Assembly (NCBI RefSeq): GCF_002958735.1
Contig: NZ_PPGH01000035.1
Coordinates: 212,001-276,000 of the forward strand
DNA from: Chromatium okenii
GTDB taxonomy: Bacteria > Pseudomonadota > Gammaproteobacteria > Chromatiales > Chromatiaceae
DNA: 64,000 nt
Direction: 5' to 3'
Position numbers and translations under genes: made by a program. Below are positions 30,076 through 38,853 of the stretch, one piece after another. Position 1 is the first letter of the stretch; every line of letters starts with the position of its first letter. The notes below the pieces were generated by a model. It was not told the DNA's origin. It did not search any database and saw only the letters and a list, made by a program, of their open reading frames with translations.

Positions 30076-30896
30076 ATGACTGAACAACAAACGATCATTT
30101 TGGATGCTTTTGAGCGCCGCGCTGAAATTACACCACGCAATGTCGAAACGCATGTCCGCGATGCAGTGCAGGATACGATTGAGCGACTTGATCGTGGTGA
30201 ATTGCGTGTCGCAGAAAAACGCGATGGCGATTGGGTCGTGCACGAATGGATTAAAAAAGCTGTACTGCTGTCATTTCGTATTGAAGACAATTGGTGCATG
30301 AAAGGCGGCTTTACGAATTATTATGACAAAGTTGCTTCTAAATACGCCGATACTAATTCGCGTGAATTCCGTGATGGTGGAGTGCGTATTGTGCCGCCAG
30401 CCTCGGCGCGAAAGGTGCTTATATTGCGCCAAGCTGCGTGTTAATGCCGTCTTATGTCAATATCGGCGCTTATGTCGATTCCGGCACAATGGTGGATACT
30501 TGGGCAACGGTTGGTTCCTGTGCGCAGATTGGAAAGAATGTGCATTTATCTGGTGGCGTCGGAATTGGTGGCGTATTAGAACCCGTGCAAGCAGCGCCGA
30601 CGATTATTGAAGACAATTGCTTTATTGGTGCACGCTCGGAGATTGTGGAAGGCGTGATTGTCGGTGAAGGCGCAGTGATTTCAATGGGCGTGTATATTGG
30701 GCAAAGCACCAAGATTTATAATCGCATGACTGGCGAAGTGAGTTATGGACGTGTGCCTGCTGGCGCAGTCGTGGTGTCTGGTAATTTACCCGCTGCCGAC
30801 GGTTCACACAGCCTGTATTGCGCCGTCATCATTAAACAAGTTGATGCAAAAACTCGTAGCAAAGTGGGTATTAACGAATTGCTGCGGGATATTTAA
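30076..30896 (+). CDS. dapD: 2,3,4,5-tetrahydropyridine-2,6-dicarboxylate N-succinyltransferase, one frameshift
   Basis: About 274 residues across one missing A near 30411 (CGAAAAGG read as CGAAAGG), which would give [19 protein letters not shown]. The C-terminal left-handed beta-helix is textbook Dap[44 protein letters not shown], and an end with [15 protein letters not shown]. The enzyme succinylates tetrahydrodipicolinate on the way to lysine and meso-diaminopimelate, so loss would normally be lethal. This is a main argument that the frameshifts here are sequence errors. The TAA stop at 30894-30896 lies inside the edge of a repeated palindromic element. Confidence 0.93.
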
Positions 30897-30933
30897 ATCC
30901 CCTCAGCCCCCCTTTTTCAAAGGGGGGCTTTTT
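30892..30933 (+). repeat. Palindromic element copy 1, at the dapD stop codon; also acts as a terminator
   Basis: TTTAAATCCCCTCAG is followed by a near-perfect hairpin (AGCCCCCCTTT / AAAGGGGGGCT) and five T. The TAA of dapD is part of the TTTAAATCCCC edge. The hairpin plus T run should terminate the dap operon. Confidence 0.8.
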
Positions 30934-30950
30934 GCTAATAACTATTCGCT

Positions 30951-32587
30951 GTGTATCCCAATCATTTCGGTTTGAAAGCACCAGTATTTTCTATTGCACC
31001 TGATCCGCAATATCTCTTTTTGAGTGAGCAGCATCGGGAGGCACTCGCGCATCTGCTATATGGCGCTGAGGATAACGGCGGTTTTGTGTTGCTCACCGGC
31101 GAAGTCGGCACGGGCAAAACTACCGTCTGCCGCGCTTTTTTGGAGCAATTGCCGCCGGGCGTGGAAGTCGCGCTGATTCTCAATCCAACTCAAACCGCTG
31201 AAGAGCTGTTGCTGACGCTGTGCGCCGAATTTGCCATTCCGGTCGTTGGCAGCGAGCACACGCTGCGAGCGCTGGTGGACTATCTCAATCAATATCTGCT
31301 GACCGCTCATGCCGCAGGTCGCCGTCCGCTGCTGGTGATTGACGAGGCGCAAAACCTCAAACCCGAAGTGCTGGAGCAGATTCGCCTGCTCACCAATTTG
31401 GAAACCACCCAGCACAAGTTGCTGCAAATTTTCCTGATTGGGCAACCGGAATTGCGGCGACTGTTGGAAAGCGAGCAATTGCGCCAGCTCAATCAGCGCA
31501 TCACGGCGCGTTTTCATCTCACGCCATTTAACCGCCACGACACCAGCAATTACATTCGTCATCGCCTCGCCGTCGCTGGCATCGAGCGCCAGCTTTTCAC
31601 TGCTCGCGCTCTCCGCGACATCCATCGTTATTCCGGCGGCATTCCGCGTCTGATTAACATTTTGTGCGAACGGGCGTTGCTCGGTGCCAGCGTCACGCGC
31701 CGTAAACAAGTCACGCCGCAGATCGTCATCAAAGCGATGACCGAAATACGCGGCGATTCGCGTCCGACGCAGCGATTCGTGCATCCGCTGCTGCTGGCGA
31801 CGGCATTATTTACGCTGTCACTCGGCGCAGGCTGGCTTGCTTATCAATGGGTTAACACGCATTTTGGCAATCCGTTTCATCTTTTGCGGGCGCAATTCAC
31901 ACCGGCGGCTGCGCCACCGATTGCGCCGGTCGTCGCGCCAGCGCCGTTAAACACTGAAATTGCGCTGAATTTGGAGCAACTCGCGCTGCCGGAAGCTGCG
32001 GCTTTTCGGCTGCTGCTGCGGCAATGGGGGCAAATGGTCGCTGATTTTGGCGCAGATGACCCGTGCACTCGCGTGATCGCGCTGGGGCTGAGTTGTGCGC
32101 TGGAAACCGGAACGCTCGCCAATCTGCGTTATTTCGATTTACCGGCGCTGCTGCGCGTGACGCATCCAGACGGTCGCCGCGAATTTCTCGTGTTGATCGC
32201 GCTCACCGACAACGACGCGACGCTGGCGCTGGAAACCGGCACGGCGCAGCTTTCGGTTGCGGCGCTGGAGCGATTGTGGACAGGAAATTACACCCTGATT
32301 TGGCAACCACCGCCGGGTGGCGCAGTGCTAATTGCTGCCGGTTCCGCGCCGGAAAATATCCGCTGGCTGCGGCGGCGACTGGCGCAAGTGGCTGATTTAC
32401 CAAGTTTGGCGGAGATTGCGACTGATGCGCCGATATTTGATGCTGCGCTGGCAGCGGCAGTGCGCACCTTTCAAACCGCGCGGGGTTTGAAGCCGATGGC
32501 GTGGCGGGAGCGCGGACGCTGATGCAGCTCAATCGCGCCGCTGCGCTGCCGGGAACGCCGCGCTTAACGGCGACACCAGCGCCATGA
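30951..32587 (+). CDS. ExeA/GspA-like AAA ATPase with C-terminal peptidoglycan-binding domain, one frameshift near the end
   Basis: About 545 residues. The ExeA-type start MYPNHFGLKAPVFSIAPDP is followed by Walker A LLTGEVGTGKTTVCRAF, Walker B LLVIDEAQNLKPEVLEQIR and HRYSGGIPRLINILCERALL. One membrane helix (LLLATALFTLSLGAGWLAYQW) leads to a periplasmic part. The last 40 residues resemble a peptidoglycan-binding domain (VRTFQTARGLKP, then DGVAGARTLMQLNR in the next frame), read after one missing G near 32497 (CCGGAT as CCGAT). ExeA with ExeB helps the type II secretion secretin assemble through the wall. The stop overlaps the gspB-like start (ATGA). No other type II secretion gene is in the window. 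Confidence 0.87.
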
Positions 32588-33333
32588 GCTACATTCTCGA
32601 TGCGTTGCGGCAATCGCAGCAGGCGCGGGAACGCGGGCAGACACCGCGTCTGCATCAGATTCATCAGTTTGATGACCATCGTGTGCCGTTTGGTTATTGG
32701 GGAATGCTGCTGGCGCTGGGCGTAGCGAGTTTGGCTTTGGTGATTGCGCTGTTGGCGACGCTGCGCCCGGCGGAGAAATCCCCCCCCCCCCCTTTTGCAA
32801 AGGGGGGAGGAAGCGACGGTTAATCCTTCTGTGCAAATTAACCCTTCGTTACCCATTAGCCCCCCGATGCCAGAAGTCAGCGCCCCGTGCAAAAGGAATC
32901 ATCGAAAAGCCCCCCTTTGCAAAAGGGGGGTTGGGGGGATTTGATCGCGCCACCGCCGCCGAAACTGCGTCCTAAATCCCCCCCTGCCCCCCTTTTGCAA
33001 AGGGGGGAGAACAGCGCAGTTCCAGTTGCAAAATCTGTTCAACCGCCAGCCAAAAAAATTGCGCCACTGCCGCCGCGCCGTGAACGCACGAGAGCGCCAG
33101 ACGATTTAACCAAGTTCGATTATCCCGATCCCAATCTCAGCGCAGCGCAGGAGCGTGAGTTGCAACGTCTGCTCGACGGCGAATCACTGCCCGTTGACGA
33201 TGCAGAAATTGCTGCGCCAGCCCGTTTTGCTCCACCCAAATCTTCGCCCATTCCGCGCGATCTGATTGATGACATCGAAGCCTTCAAACAGCAGATCAAG
33301 CGCGAACAGGGCGCAAAATCTCATCACGAGTAA
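32584..33333 (+). CDS. GspB/ExeB-like protein carrying three palindromic elements; frame uncertain
   Basis: The start MSYILDALRQSQQARERGQT and a membrane helix (MLLALGVASLALVIALLAT) are typical of GspB/ExeB. The rest is a Pro-rich linker ending in a charged tail (FDYPDPNLSAAQERELQRLL ... IEAFKQQIKREQG). The usual C-terminal T2SSB domain is not recognisable. Three copies of the palindromic element lie in the linker, encoding PPFAKGG- and PPLQKGG-type peptides. The frame stops at 32821-32823 after a run of 13 C (32780-32792). It is restored if the C run is one base off and a second shift occurs before 32890, giving a continuous protein to 33333. Sequence error or length variation of the C run are both possible. 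Confidence 0.7.
32776..32808 (+). repeat. Palindromic element copy 2 (in gspB-like gene), with a 13-C run
   Basis: AAATC then C13, TTTTGCAAAGGGGGG. Same AAATCCCC...CCCCCCTTTTGCAAAGGGGGG layout as the other copies, with the two C blocks merged. Confidence 0.8.
32906..32942 (-). repeat. Palindromic element copy 3 (in gspB-like gene)
   Basis: AAAAGCCCCCCTTTGCAAAAGGGGGGTTGGGGGGATTT layout, positions 32906-32942; opposite orientation to copies 2 and 4, judged by the GGGGGGATTT end. Confidence 0.8.
32974..33008 (+). repeat. Palindromic element copy 4 (in gspB-like gene)
   Basis: AAATCCCCCCCTGCCCCCC followed by TTTTGCAAAGGGGGG; within the translated Pro-rich linker (peptide PPAPLLQRGE). Confidence 0.8.
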
Positions 33334-33340
33334 AGCAGTT

Positions 33341-34840
33341 ATGTCGTTATTTTTACAGCAGTTACGGCGATTTTTACCAGAGGCGCTGGCGCTGGCGAGC
33401 GGGGCGCTGATGGTGTTGGGATTTGCGCCCTTTGGCTGGTTTGCGGTCGCCGTGCTAGCGTTCGCTGGTTTCAATCAAAGTTTAATCGATGCCTCGCCAC
33501 GCGCAGGATTTTGGCGCGGCTGGCTATTCGGCATTGGGCTATTTGGCGTGGGCGTATTTTGGATTCGGATTAGCCTCAATCAATTCGGCAATCTCGATGC
33601 GTGGTTGGCGTATTTATTAACTGCGTTATTTATCGCGTTAATGGCGTTATATTCCGGCGTGGTTGGCTGGCTGGTGCGCCGTTTATCTTTTAACCTTCCT
33701 TTGCAAAATTTATCTCTTCACCCCCCTTTACAAAAGGGGGGCAGGGGGGATTTCATCGCGCCGCTGCTGCTATTACCCGGCAGTTATGTTTTATTGGAAT
33801 GGATACGCGGCTGGCTATTCACTGGTTTTCCGTGGCTCAATCTCGGTTATACCCAGCTTGATGGACCGCTGGCGGGATACGCGCCCATTGGCGGTATTTA
33901 TAGCGTCAGTCTATTGACCGCATTCACTGGCGGATTGCTGTGGGGCGTATTGAATTGGATAGGACGGCAACGATTGATTGCAGCGAGCGGAATTGGGGCG
34001 CTGCTGCTCGGCGGTTTGGGTTTACAACACATCGAATGGACGCAGGCAATTGGCGCACCATTTCGCGCCAGCGTGGTACAGGCTAATATCCCGCAGGAAT
34101 TGAAATGGACGCCAGAGGCCGAGGAGCAAATCGTGCAGGCTTATTTGGAATTGACGCGGGAGCATTTCGGCAGTGCGTTAATTGTGTGGCCAGAAACCGC
34201 GCTGCCGGCATTTCTCCACGACATCCGCGCTCCATTGCTCACGCCGCTGGCAGCGCGGGCGCAGTCCGAAGGCGCAGAAATCGTGCTCGGTGTGCCGGTG
34301 TTGAATACTGAAACTGGTCAGTATTACAACGGGTTAGTGAGTATCGGCAGCGGTGAAGACCTGTACACCAAACGCCATTTAGTGCCGTTTGGCGAGTTCA
34401 TGCCGCTGCACGATTGGCTGACGCCGCTGATTGATTTATTTGAAATTCCGATGGCGGATTTCAGTCGCGGTGACAGCGCCCGTCCGTTGCTGAAGGTCGG
34501 CGCATGGCAAGTTGGCGTGTCGATTTGTTACGAGGACGTGTTTGCCAACGAGGTGGCGCAGGCGCTGCCGGAGGCGCAATTTCTGATTAACGTCAGCAAT
34601 GATGCGTGGTTTGGCGATTCGTTTGCGCCGCATCAACATTTGCAAATGGCACGCTTTCGGGCACTCGAAACTGGGCGTTTTTTGCTCCGCGCTACCAATA
34701 CTGGGATTTCCGCAATTATTGACGAGCGCGGGCGAGTGATTGCTGACGTGCCGACTTTCGTGCGCGGCGGTGCGACTGCGACGGTGCAGCCTCGGCAGGG
34801 CGCAACGCCGTTTGTCAGGGTGATGCGGTGGTTAAATTGA
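33341..34840 (+). CDS. lnt: Apolipoprotein N-acyltransferase
   Basis: About 499 residues from ATG 33341 (MSLFLQQLRRFLPEALALAS). The N-terminal half has several membrane helices. The C-terminal carbon-nitrogen hydrolase domain carries the Glu of VWPETALPAF, the Lys of DLYTKRHLVPFGEFMP and the nucleophile Cys of GVSICYEDVF. The enzyme adds the third acyl chain to lipoproteins at the inner membrane. Copy 5 of the palindromic element is inserted in frame about 125 residues in, giving the extra peptide LHPPLQKGGRGDFIAP between two membrane segments; the frame stays open throughout. It follows the gspB-like gene by seven bases. Confidence 0.95.
   Translation: MSLFLQQLRRFLPEALALASGALMVLGFAPFGWFAVAVLAFAGFNQSLIDASPRAGFWRGWLFGIGLFGVGVFWIRISLNQFGNLDAWLAYLLTALFIALMALYSGVVGWLVRRLSFNLPLQNLSLHPPLQKGGRGDFIAPLLLLPGSYVLLEWIRGWLFTGFPWLNLGYTQLDGPLAGYAPIGGIYSVSLLTAFTGGLLWGVLNWIGRQRLIAASGIGALLLGGLGLQHIEWTQAIGAPFRASVVQANIPQELKWTPEAEEQIVQAYLELTREHFGSALIVWPETALPAFLHDIRAPLLTPLAARAQSEGAEIVLGVPVLNTETGQYYNGLVSIGSGEDLYTKRHLVPFGEFMPLHDWLTPLIDLFEIPMADFSRGDSARPLLKVGAWQVGVSICYEDVFANEVAQALPEAQFLINVSNDAWFGDSFAPHQHLQMARFRALETGRFLLRATNTGISAIIDERGRVIADVPTFVRGGATATVQPRQGATPFVRVMRWLN
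33719..33753 (-). repeat. Palindromic element copy 5, in frame inside lnt
   Basis: CACCCCCCTTTACAAAAGGGGGGCAGGGGGGATTT. It has the same minus orientation as copy 3, with the GGGGGGATTT end. The copy reads through in frame and adds about 12 residues to Lnt. Confidence 0.85.
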
Positions 34841-34841
34841 A

Positions 34842-37800
34842 TTAAAACGCGGATGGCGATTTAAGAAAACGTTCAATTGGCAATGCGGGATACTCTGGAA
34901 ATCCAGCTGCTTTGCGTTCTTTATAAATAAAATTACCATCTTCATAACCGGTATTTTGTTTAGAAATAATCAGATTGCCGAACAAATCAACCGATGTTTT
35001 GTCATTACCAAGATGCAGCAAACGATTTGATTCAGTTCGTTCCAGAAAAATGATATTGCCGCGTAAAATGACGCGATGATTTGATTGCCGATTTTTTTCT
35101 AAGGCGAAACCAACTGCATCAAGATTGCTGGAGTTTGGGCCCTTGGCTAGCAGGCTATCTTCAACAACTAATGTGCCACCATTTGATATATCAATTAAAC
35201 GGCTATCCACACCAGTGAGCGACGCAATAATGCTGCGTTTAATTGTAGTAATTTGCGCCCGGCTTTTAATTTCGTGACCCTCACTTTTTGAAGCAAGAAA
35301 CAAACTATCTTCAATATGTAATTCACCGCCACCGATATAAATTGCGTGAGCAAGACCATTCAAACCAAGTTGTTGAAAACGACTGTCACGAATACGCACA
35401 ATTCCCGGATCAGCACCAGTGAGAATACCTTGATCGGAATCGTGGAAATACACATGTTCAACTGACAGATTCGTGCCTTCCAACCGAATACACGCACCAT
35501 TGCCATCGGAAACAGAAATCAAACGACATTCAAGATTTTTTATCTGAACATTGTTGCCTTGAATCAACATATTTCCTTTATCTTTTGCTGTGCCCTTCTC
35601 TAATATGACATGACCGTGTCCGCGAATAGTGACGTTGTCTATTTCAATGACTAAAGGTGTGTCGTAAACCCCAGCGCCAATATCAAGCGTGTCCCCAGAT
35701 TTAAGCGCAGAAGCTGCTTCCTGCATGGAATAAAAAGTACGCATTCCAATTCGCAGCGATTGCGCATCTGGAGCAAAATGAGATGTCGGTAATGGTTGCC
35801 ATTCTGGGAATAATTGCCCAATTGGAATGGCGGGTGATGGTGCAGGCGTCAGCGCCTCATTCAGCCACGGCCAATCAATGTCTGCCCGCTTCAGCGCCAG
35901 TCGCACCAACTCTGGTGGCGACAATTTTTGCGTCAGAAATGTATGCGCGACTACGACTATACCCAATGCGGGCACTGTCAAAATTGCCGTCTTTACCAGT
36001 TTCGCCCAAGGTAAGAATGCTGCCGTTGAGGACGCAAGCTCTAGCGTCGCGGGGCTGATGGCTGCAAATAGCAATAAAAAGAACAACAGCGCAATTCGCG
36101 GGTCGTCGATCAGCGTGTCGAAAGCGCCGAGAATCAAAAAGCCGCTTAACGCGATTAACAGCACCAGCGCCCAGCGATCGCCGTGCTCTATCCTGTTAAA
36201 TAGCCGATTGAAGGCAATCAACAGCACCAGCACGAATGCTGCTAAACCAATCAACCCGGTTTCAAACCAAACGTGCAGAAAAATGTTCTTGGCGTGCCAC
36301 AGCAAATGGTCGCCGGGATTAAACAGCCAGTGGTCAAAATTGGTTTCAAAATCGCCGTTGGCAAGCAGGTTCGTGCCATCCGGCGCAGTTAAACGGACAT
36401 CGTCAATATCAACTGCGCCAGTCAGTCCGCGATTAAGCAGCATTAAATCCACTGGGCGCGAGAATCCCAAAAGACTTCTACCAAAATTGATTAAATCAAC
36501 CGATTTGCTGTATTCCGCCCATTCACCAGCTTTTGCGGCATCAAGTGTGATGCCGAGCCATTGGCATTCGGATTTAGACCGCAAAATGTTCATTTCGCAC
36601 AATTCAATCAACAGCTTATCGGGCGGCGTGGTCTGTCCGCGCATTCGCAGCGATAAGGTTGCCTCGTGGTGCCCCGGCAGTAGGCGCTGGCGCAGAAATA
36701 GTGAGCCATTTGAATCACTCGCCGAAAAACGCACAAAACGGTTGCCCGGTTCGCGCAACACATTGAATTGTGCAAGATATTGATGGCGCTTGTTGATTTC
36801 TTCGTCCTGAAACACTCGCGGAAAACTGCCGACGCCTCTGCCGAATAGAATGTCCGTGACGGAATCATCCAACGCATCAAAGACCCGACTCGAATGCACA
36901 AAACCGCCGCCGAGAATCGGCACTGCAATCGCTGTAATCATTAACGTGCCGAGCAACGTCCATTTCAGCGTTTGCGTGGGACGCGCTGCTTTCCCTCGCC
37001 GCACCACATAATCACCGGCGATGGCCAGCGCAGTCATTCCCGCAAATGCCAAATAATTCGCTCGGCTGAAGGTCACGAGAAAGGCGTACAGCGCCAGCAT
37101 GAACAAACAATCCGCCGATTTGTAGCAGGCGTCCGCGAGCAACCATGAATAGCGCCGCAATAAACGGCAGCGTCAGTGCCAGAAATCCGTCAATGGATGC
37201 GCCGCCGAGGTGCATCGCGCTAAATAATCCGGTCGCCCGATACGACTGACTGAAATCGAACGGGCCGGTGAACATCAGCCGTTCCCAAATAATGCTCAAA
37301 CCCGCCAGCAGCAGCCCCAGCACCAAGCCAATGCTCAATAACAGCGCGACCGGACGTTGTTGCTGGCGCGATTGTTCGACATGGCAAACAGCAGCAGTGC
37401 AGCAAATAATCCTTTTGCAACGCGCAAGCTATTGAACGGACTGAAATAATGTGCGTATTCGGCGGTGAGTTCCGCTGCGCCAGCGTGAAATTCTAGGATG
37501 ATGCCCAGCATGTTGGCGGCGATGAACACGCCCAGCGCCGGATAAAATCCGCGCACGTTCAACGGTGATCGCTGGCTTAACACGCCGCGCAGCAAACCAA
37601 GCGCCAGCGTCAATGCCACGAACAGATCGTATTCGCCAAAATACAAGCGTCCCGTCCACGGCGTGAGATCAAGCACCGGCAGCAGTGCCGGTAAAATCAC
37701 CAGCCATGCTGCGGGATAACGCCATAACACGATGAAATATAACGCAAGTCCGCCAGCAATCCACAGGAGCGACCGGCTGATCGCGCAGCACCCACGCGAT

Positions 37801-37917
37801 GACGATGAGCAGCATCGTGCCGAGTAAGCGTTGCGCCAACAAACCCAGTCGAGTTTGCCAACGCAGTGCGGCGGTTTTGGGAACGGTCGTCAGTGGCGGC
37901 ATCGGTTTTATGTTCAT
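34842..37917 (-). CDS. O-antigen-ligase-like membrane protein fused to a C-terminal parallel beta-helix domain, frame broken near the start
   Basis: About 1,020 residues across at least three frameshifts near 37,730, 37,335 and 37,100. The N-terminal half has many membrane segments in the Wzy/WaaL style (LVILPALLPVLDLTPWTG, LYFGEYDLFVALTLALGLL, LYAFLVTFSRANYLAFAGMT, FGRGVGSFPRVFQ). It is split by a periplasmic jelly-roll-like insert (NLLANGDFETNFDHWLFNPG) as in some carbohydrate-binding modules. After the last helices (VVVAHTFLTQKL) comes a right-handed beta-helix (DTLDIGAGVYDTPLVIEIDN, VTIRGHGHVILEKG and later turns). O-antigen ligases and polymerases join glycans in the periplasm; the beta-helix may hold polysaccharide. 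It lies 15 bp downstream of cysM. I know no close named homologue. Confidence 0.72.
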
Positions 37918-37932
37918 CGCGCTAAGTTCAGG

Positions 37933-38826
37933 TTAAGCCGCAGGAAATACGCCGGTTGACAAATAACGGTCGCCCCGGTCGCAGATGATGACGACGATCA
38001 CTGCGTCATGTACTTCGGCAGATAAACGCAATGCTGCGGCAATCGCTCCGCCGGAAGATACGCCAGCAAAAATGCCCTCCTGTGCTGCCAGCGCCCGCGT
38101 CGTTTGTTCGGCATCGGTTTGACTGACATCGAAAATGCGATCAACGCCAGCCGGATCGTAAATGCGCGGTAAATACGCCGCTGGCCAACGGCGAATGCCG
38201 GGAATGCTGGAACCGTCTTCAGGCTGTACGCCGATAATTTGCACCGCTGGATTTTGTTCACGCAGATAGCGCCCGGTGCCCATGATGGTTCCCGTCGTGC
38301 CCATCGCACTGACGAAATGCGTGATCTGCCCGGCGGTATCGCGCCAGATTTCTGGGCCAGTCGTCAGATAATGCGCTGCCGGATTATCGGGATTTGAAAA
38401 CTGATCAAGACGAATGCCCTCGCCTCGCGCCTCCATCGCACTGGCTAAATCAATCGCAGCTTCCATTCCGCCCGCTTGCGGCGTCAGCACAATTTCTGCG
38501 CCAAAACTCGCCATTGCCCCGCGCCGCTCGGCGCTCATGTGCTCCGGCATAATCAAGCGCATTCGATAACCTTTGATCGCTGCTGCCAGCGCCAGCGCAA
38601 TGCCGGTATTCCCGCTAGTTGCTTCAATCAGCGTATCGCCGGGGCGAATCGTTCCGCGTTCCTCGGCACAGCGAATCATGTTGAGCGCCGGACGATCCTT
38701 CACCGAACCGGCGGGATTATTGCCTTCCAATTTCGCCAGCAGCAGGTTATCGGTCGCGCCGGGCAGTCGCTGCAACCGCACCAGCGGCGTATTGCCAACG
38801 CAGTGTTCAAGTGTTTGATAACGCAT
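37933..38826 (-). CDS. cysM: Cysteine synthase B (O-acetylserine sulfhydrylase)
   Basis: 297 residues, typical for CysM. The PLP lysine is in GNNPAGSVKDRPALNMI, the substrate loop is EATSGNTGIALA, and the PLP phosphate loop is VSAMGTTGTIMGTGRYL. CysM makes cysteine from O-acetylserine and sulfide or thiosulfate. It lies 27 bp after the hybrid histidine kinase on the same strand; in gammaproteobacteria cysM often neighbours the gacS/barA kinase gene. Confidence 0.95.
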   Translation of the reverse strand: MRYQTLEHCVGNTPLVRLQRLPGATDNLLLAKLEGNNPAGSVKDRPALNMIRCAEERGTIRPGDTLIEATSGNTGIALALAAAIKGYRMRLIMPEHMSAERRGAMASFGAEIVLTPQAGGMEAAIDLASAMEARGEGIRLDQFSNPDNPAAHYLTTGPEIWRDTAGQITHFVSAMGTTGTIMGTGRYLREQNPAVQIIGVQPEDGSSIPGIRRWPAAYLPRIYDPAGVDRIFDVSQTDAEQTTRALAAQEGIFAGVSSGGAIAAALRLSAEVHDAVIVVIICDRGDRYLSTGVFPAA

Positions 38827-38853
38827 TCAATCATCTCGCGGTGAGTGGTTTGG

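Noticed and set aside
30892..33760. Whether the clustered palindromic copies form a CRISPR array
   Set aside because: Spacing is irregular, copies lie in both orientations inside coding genes, and there are no unique spacers of constant length.
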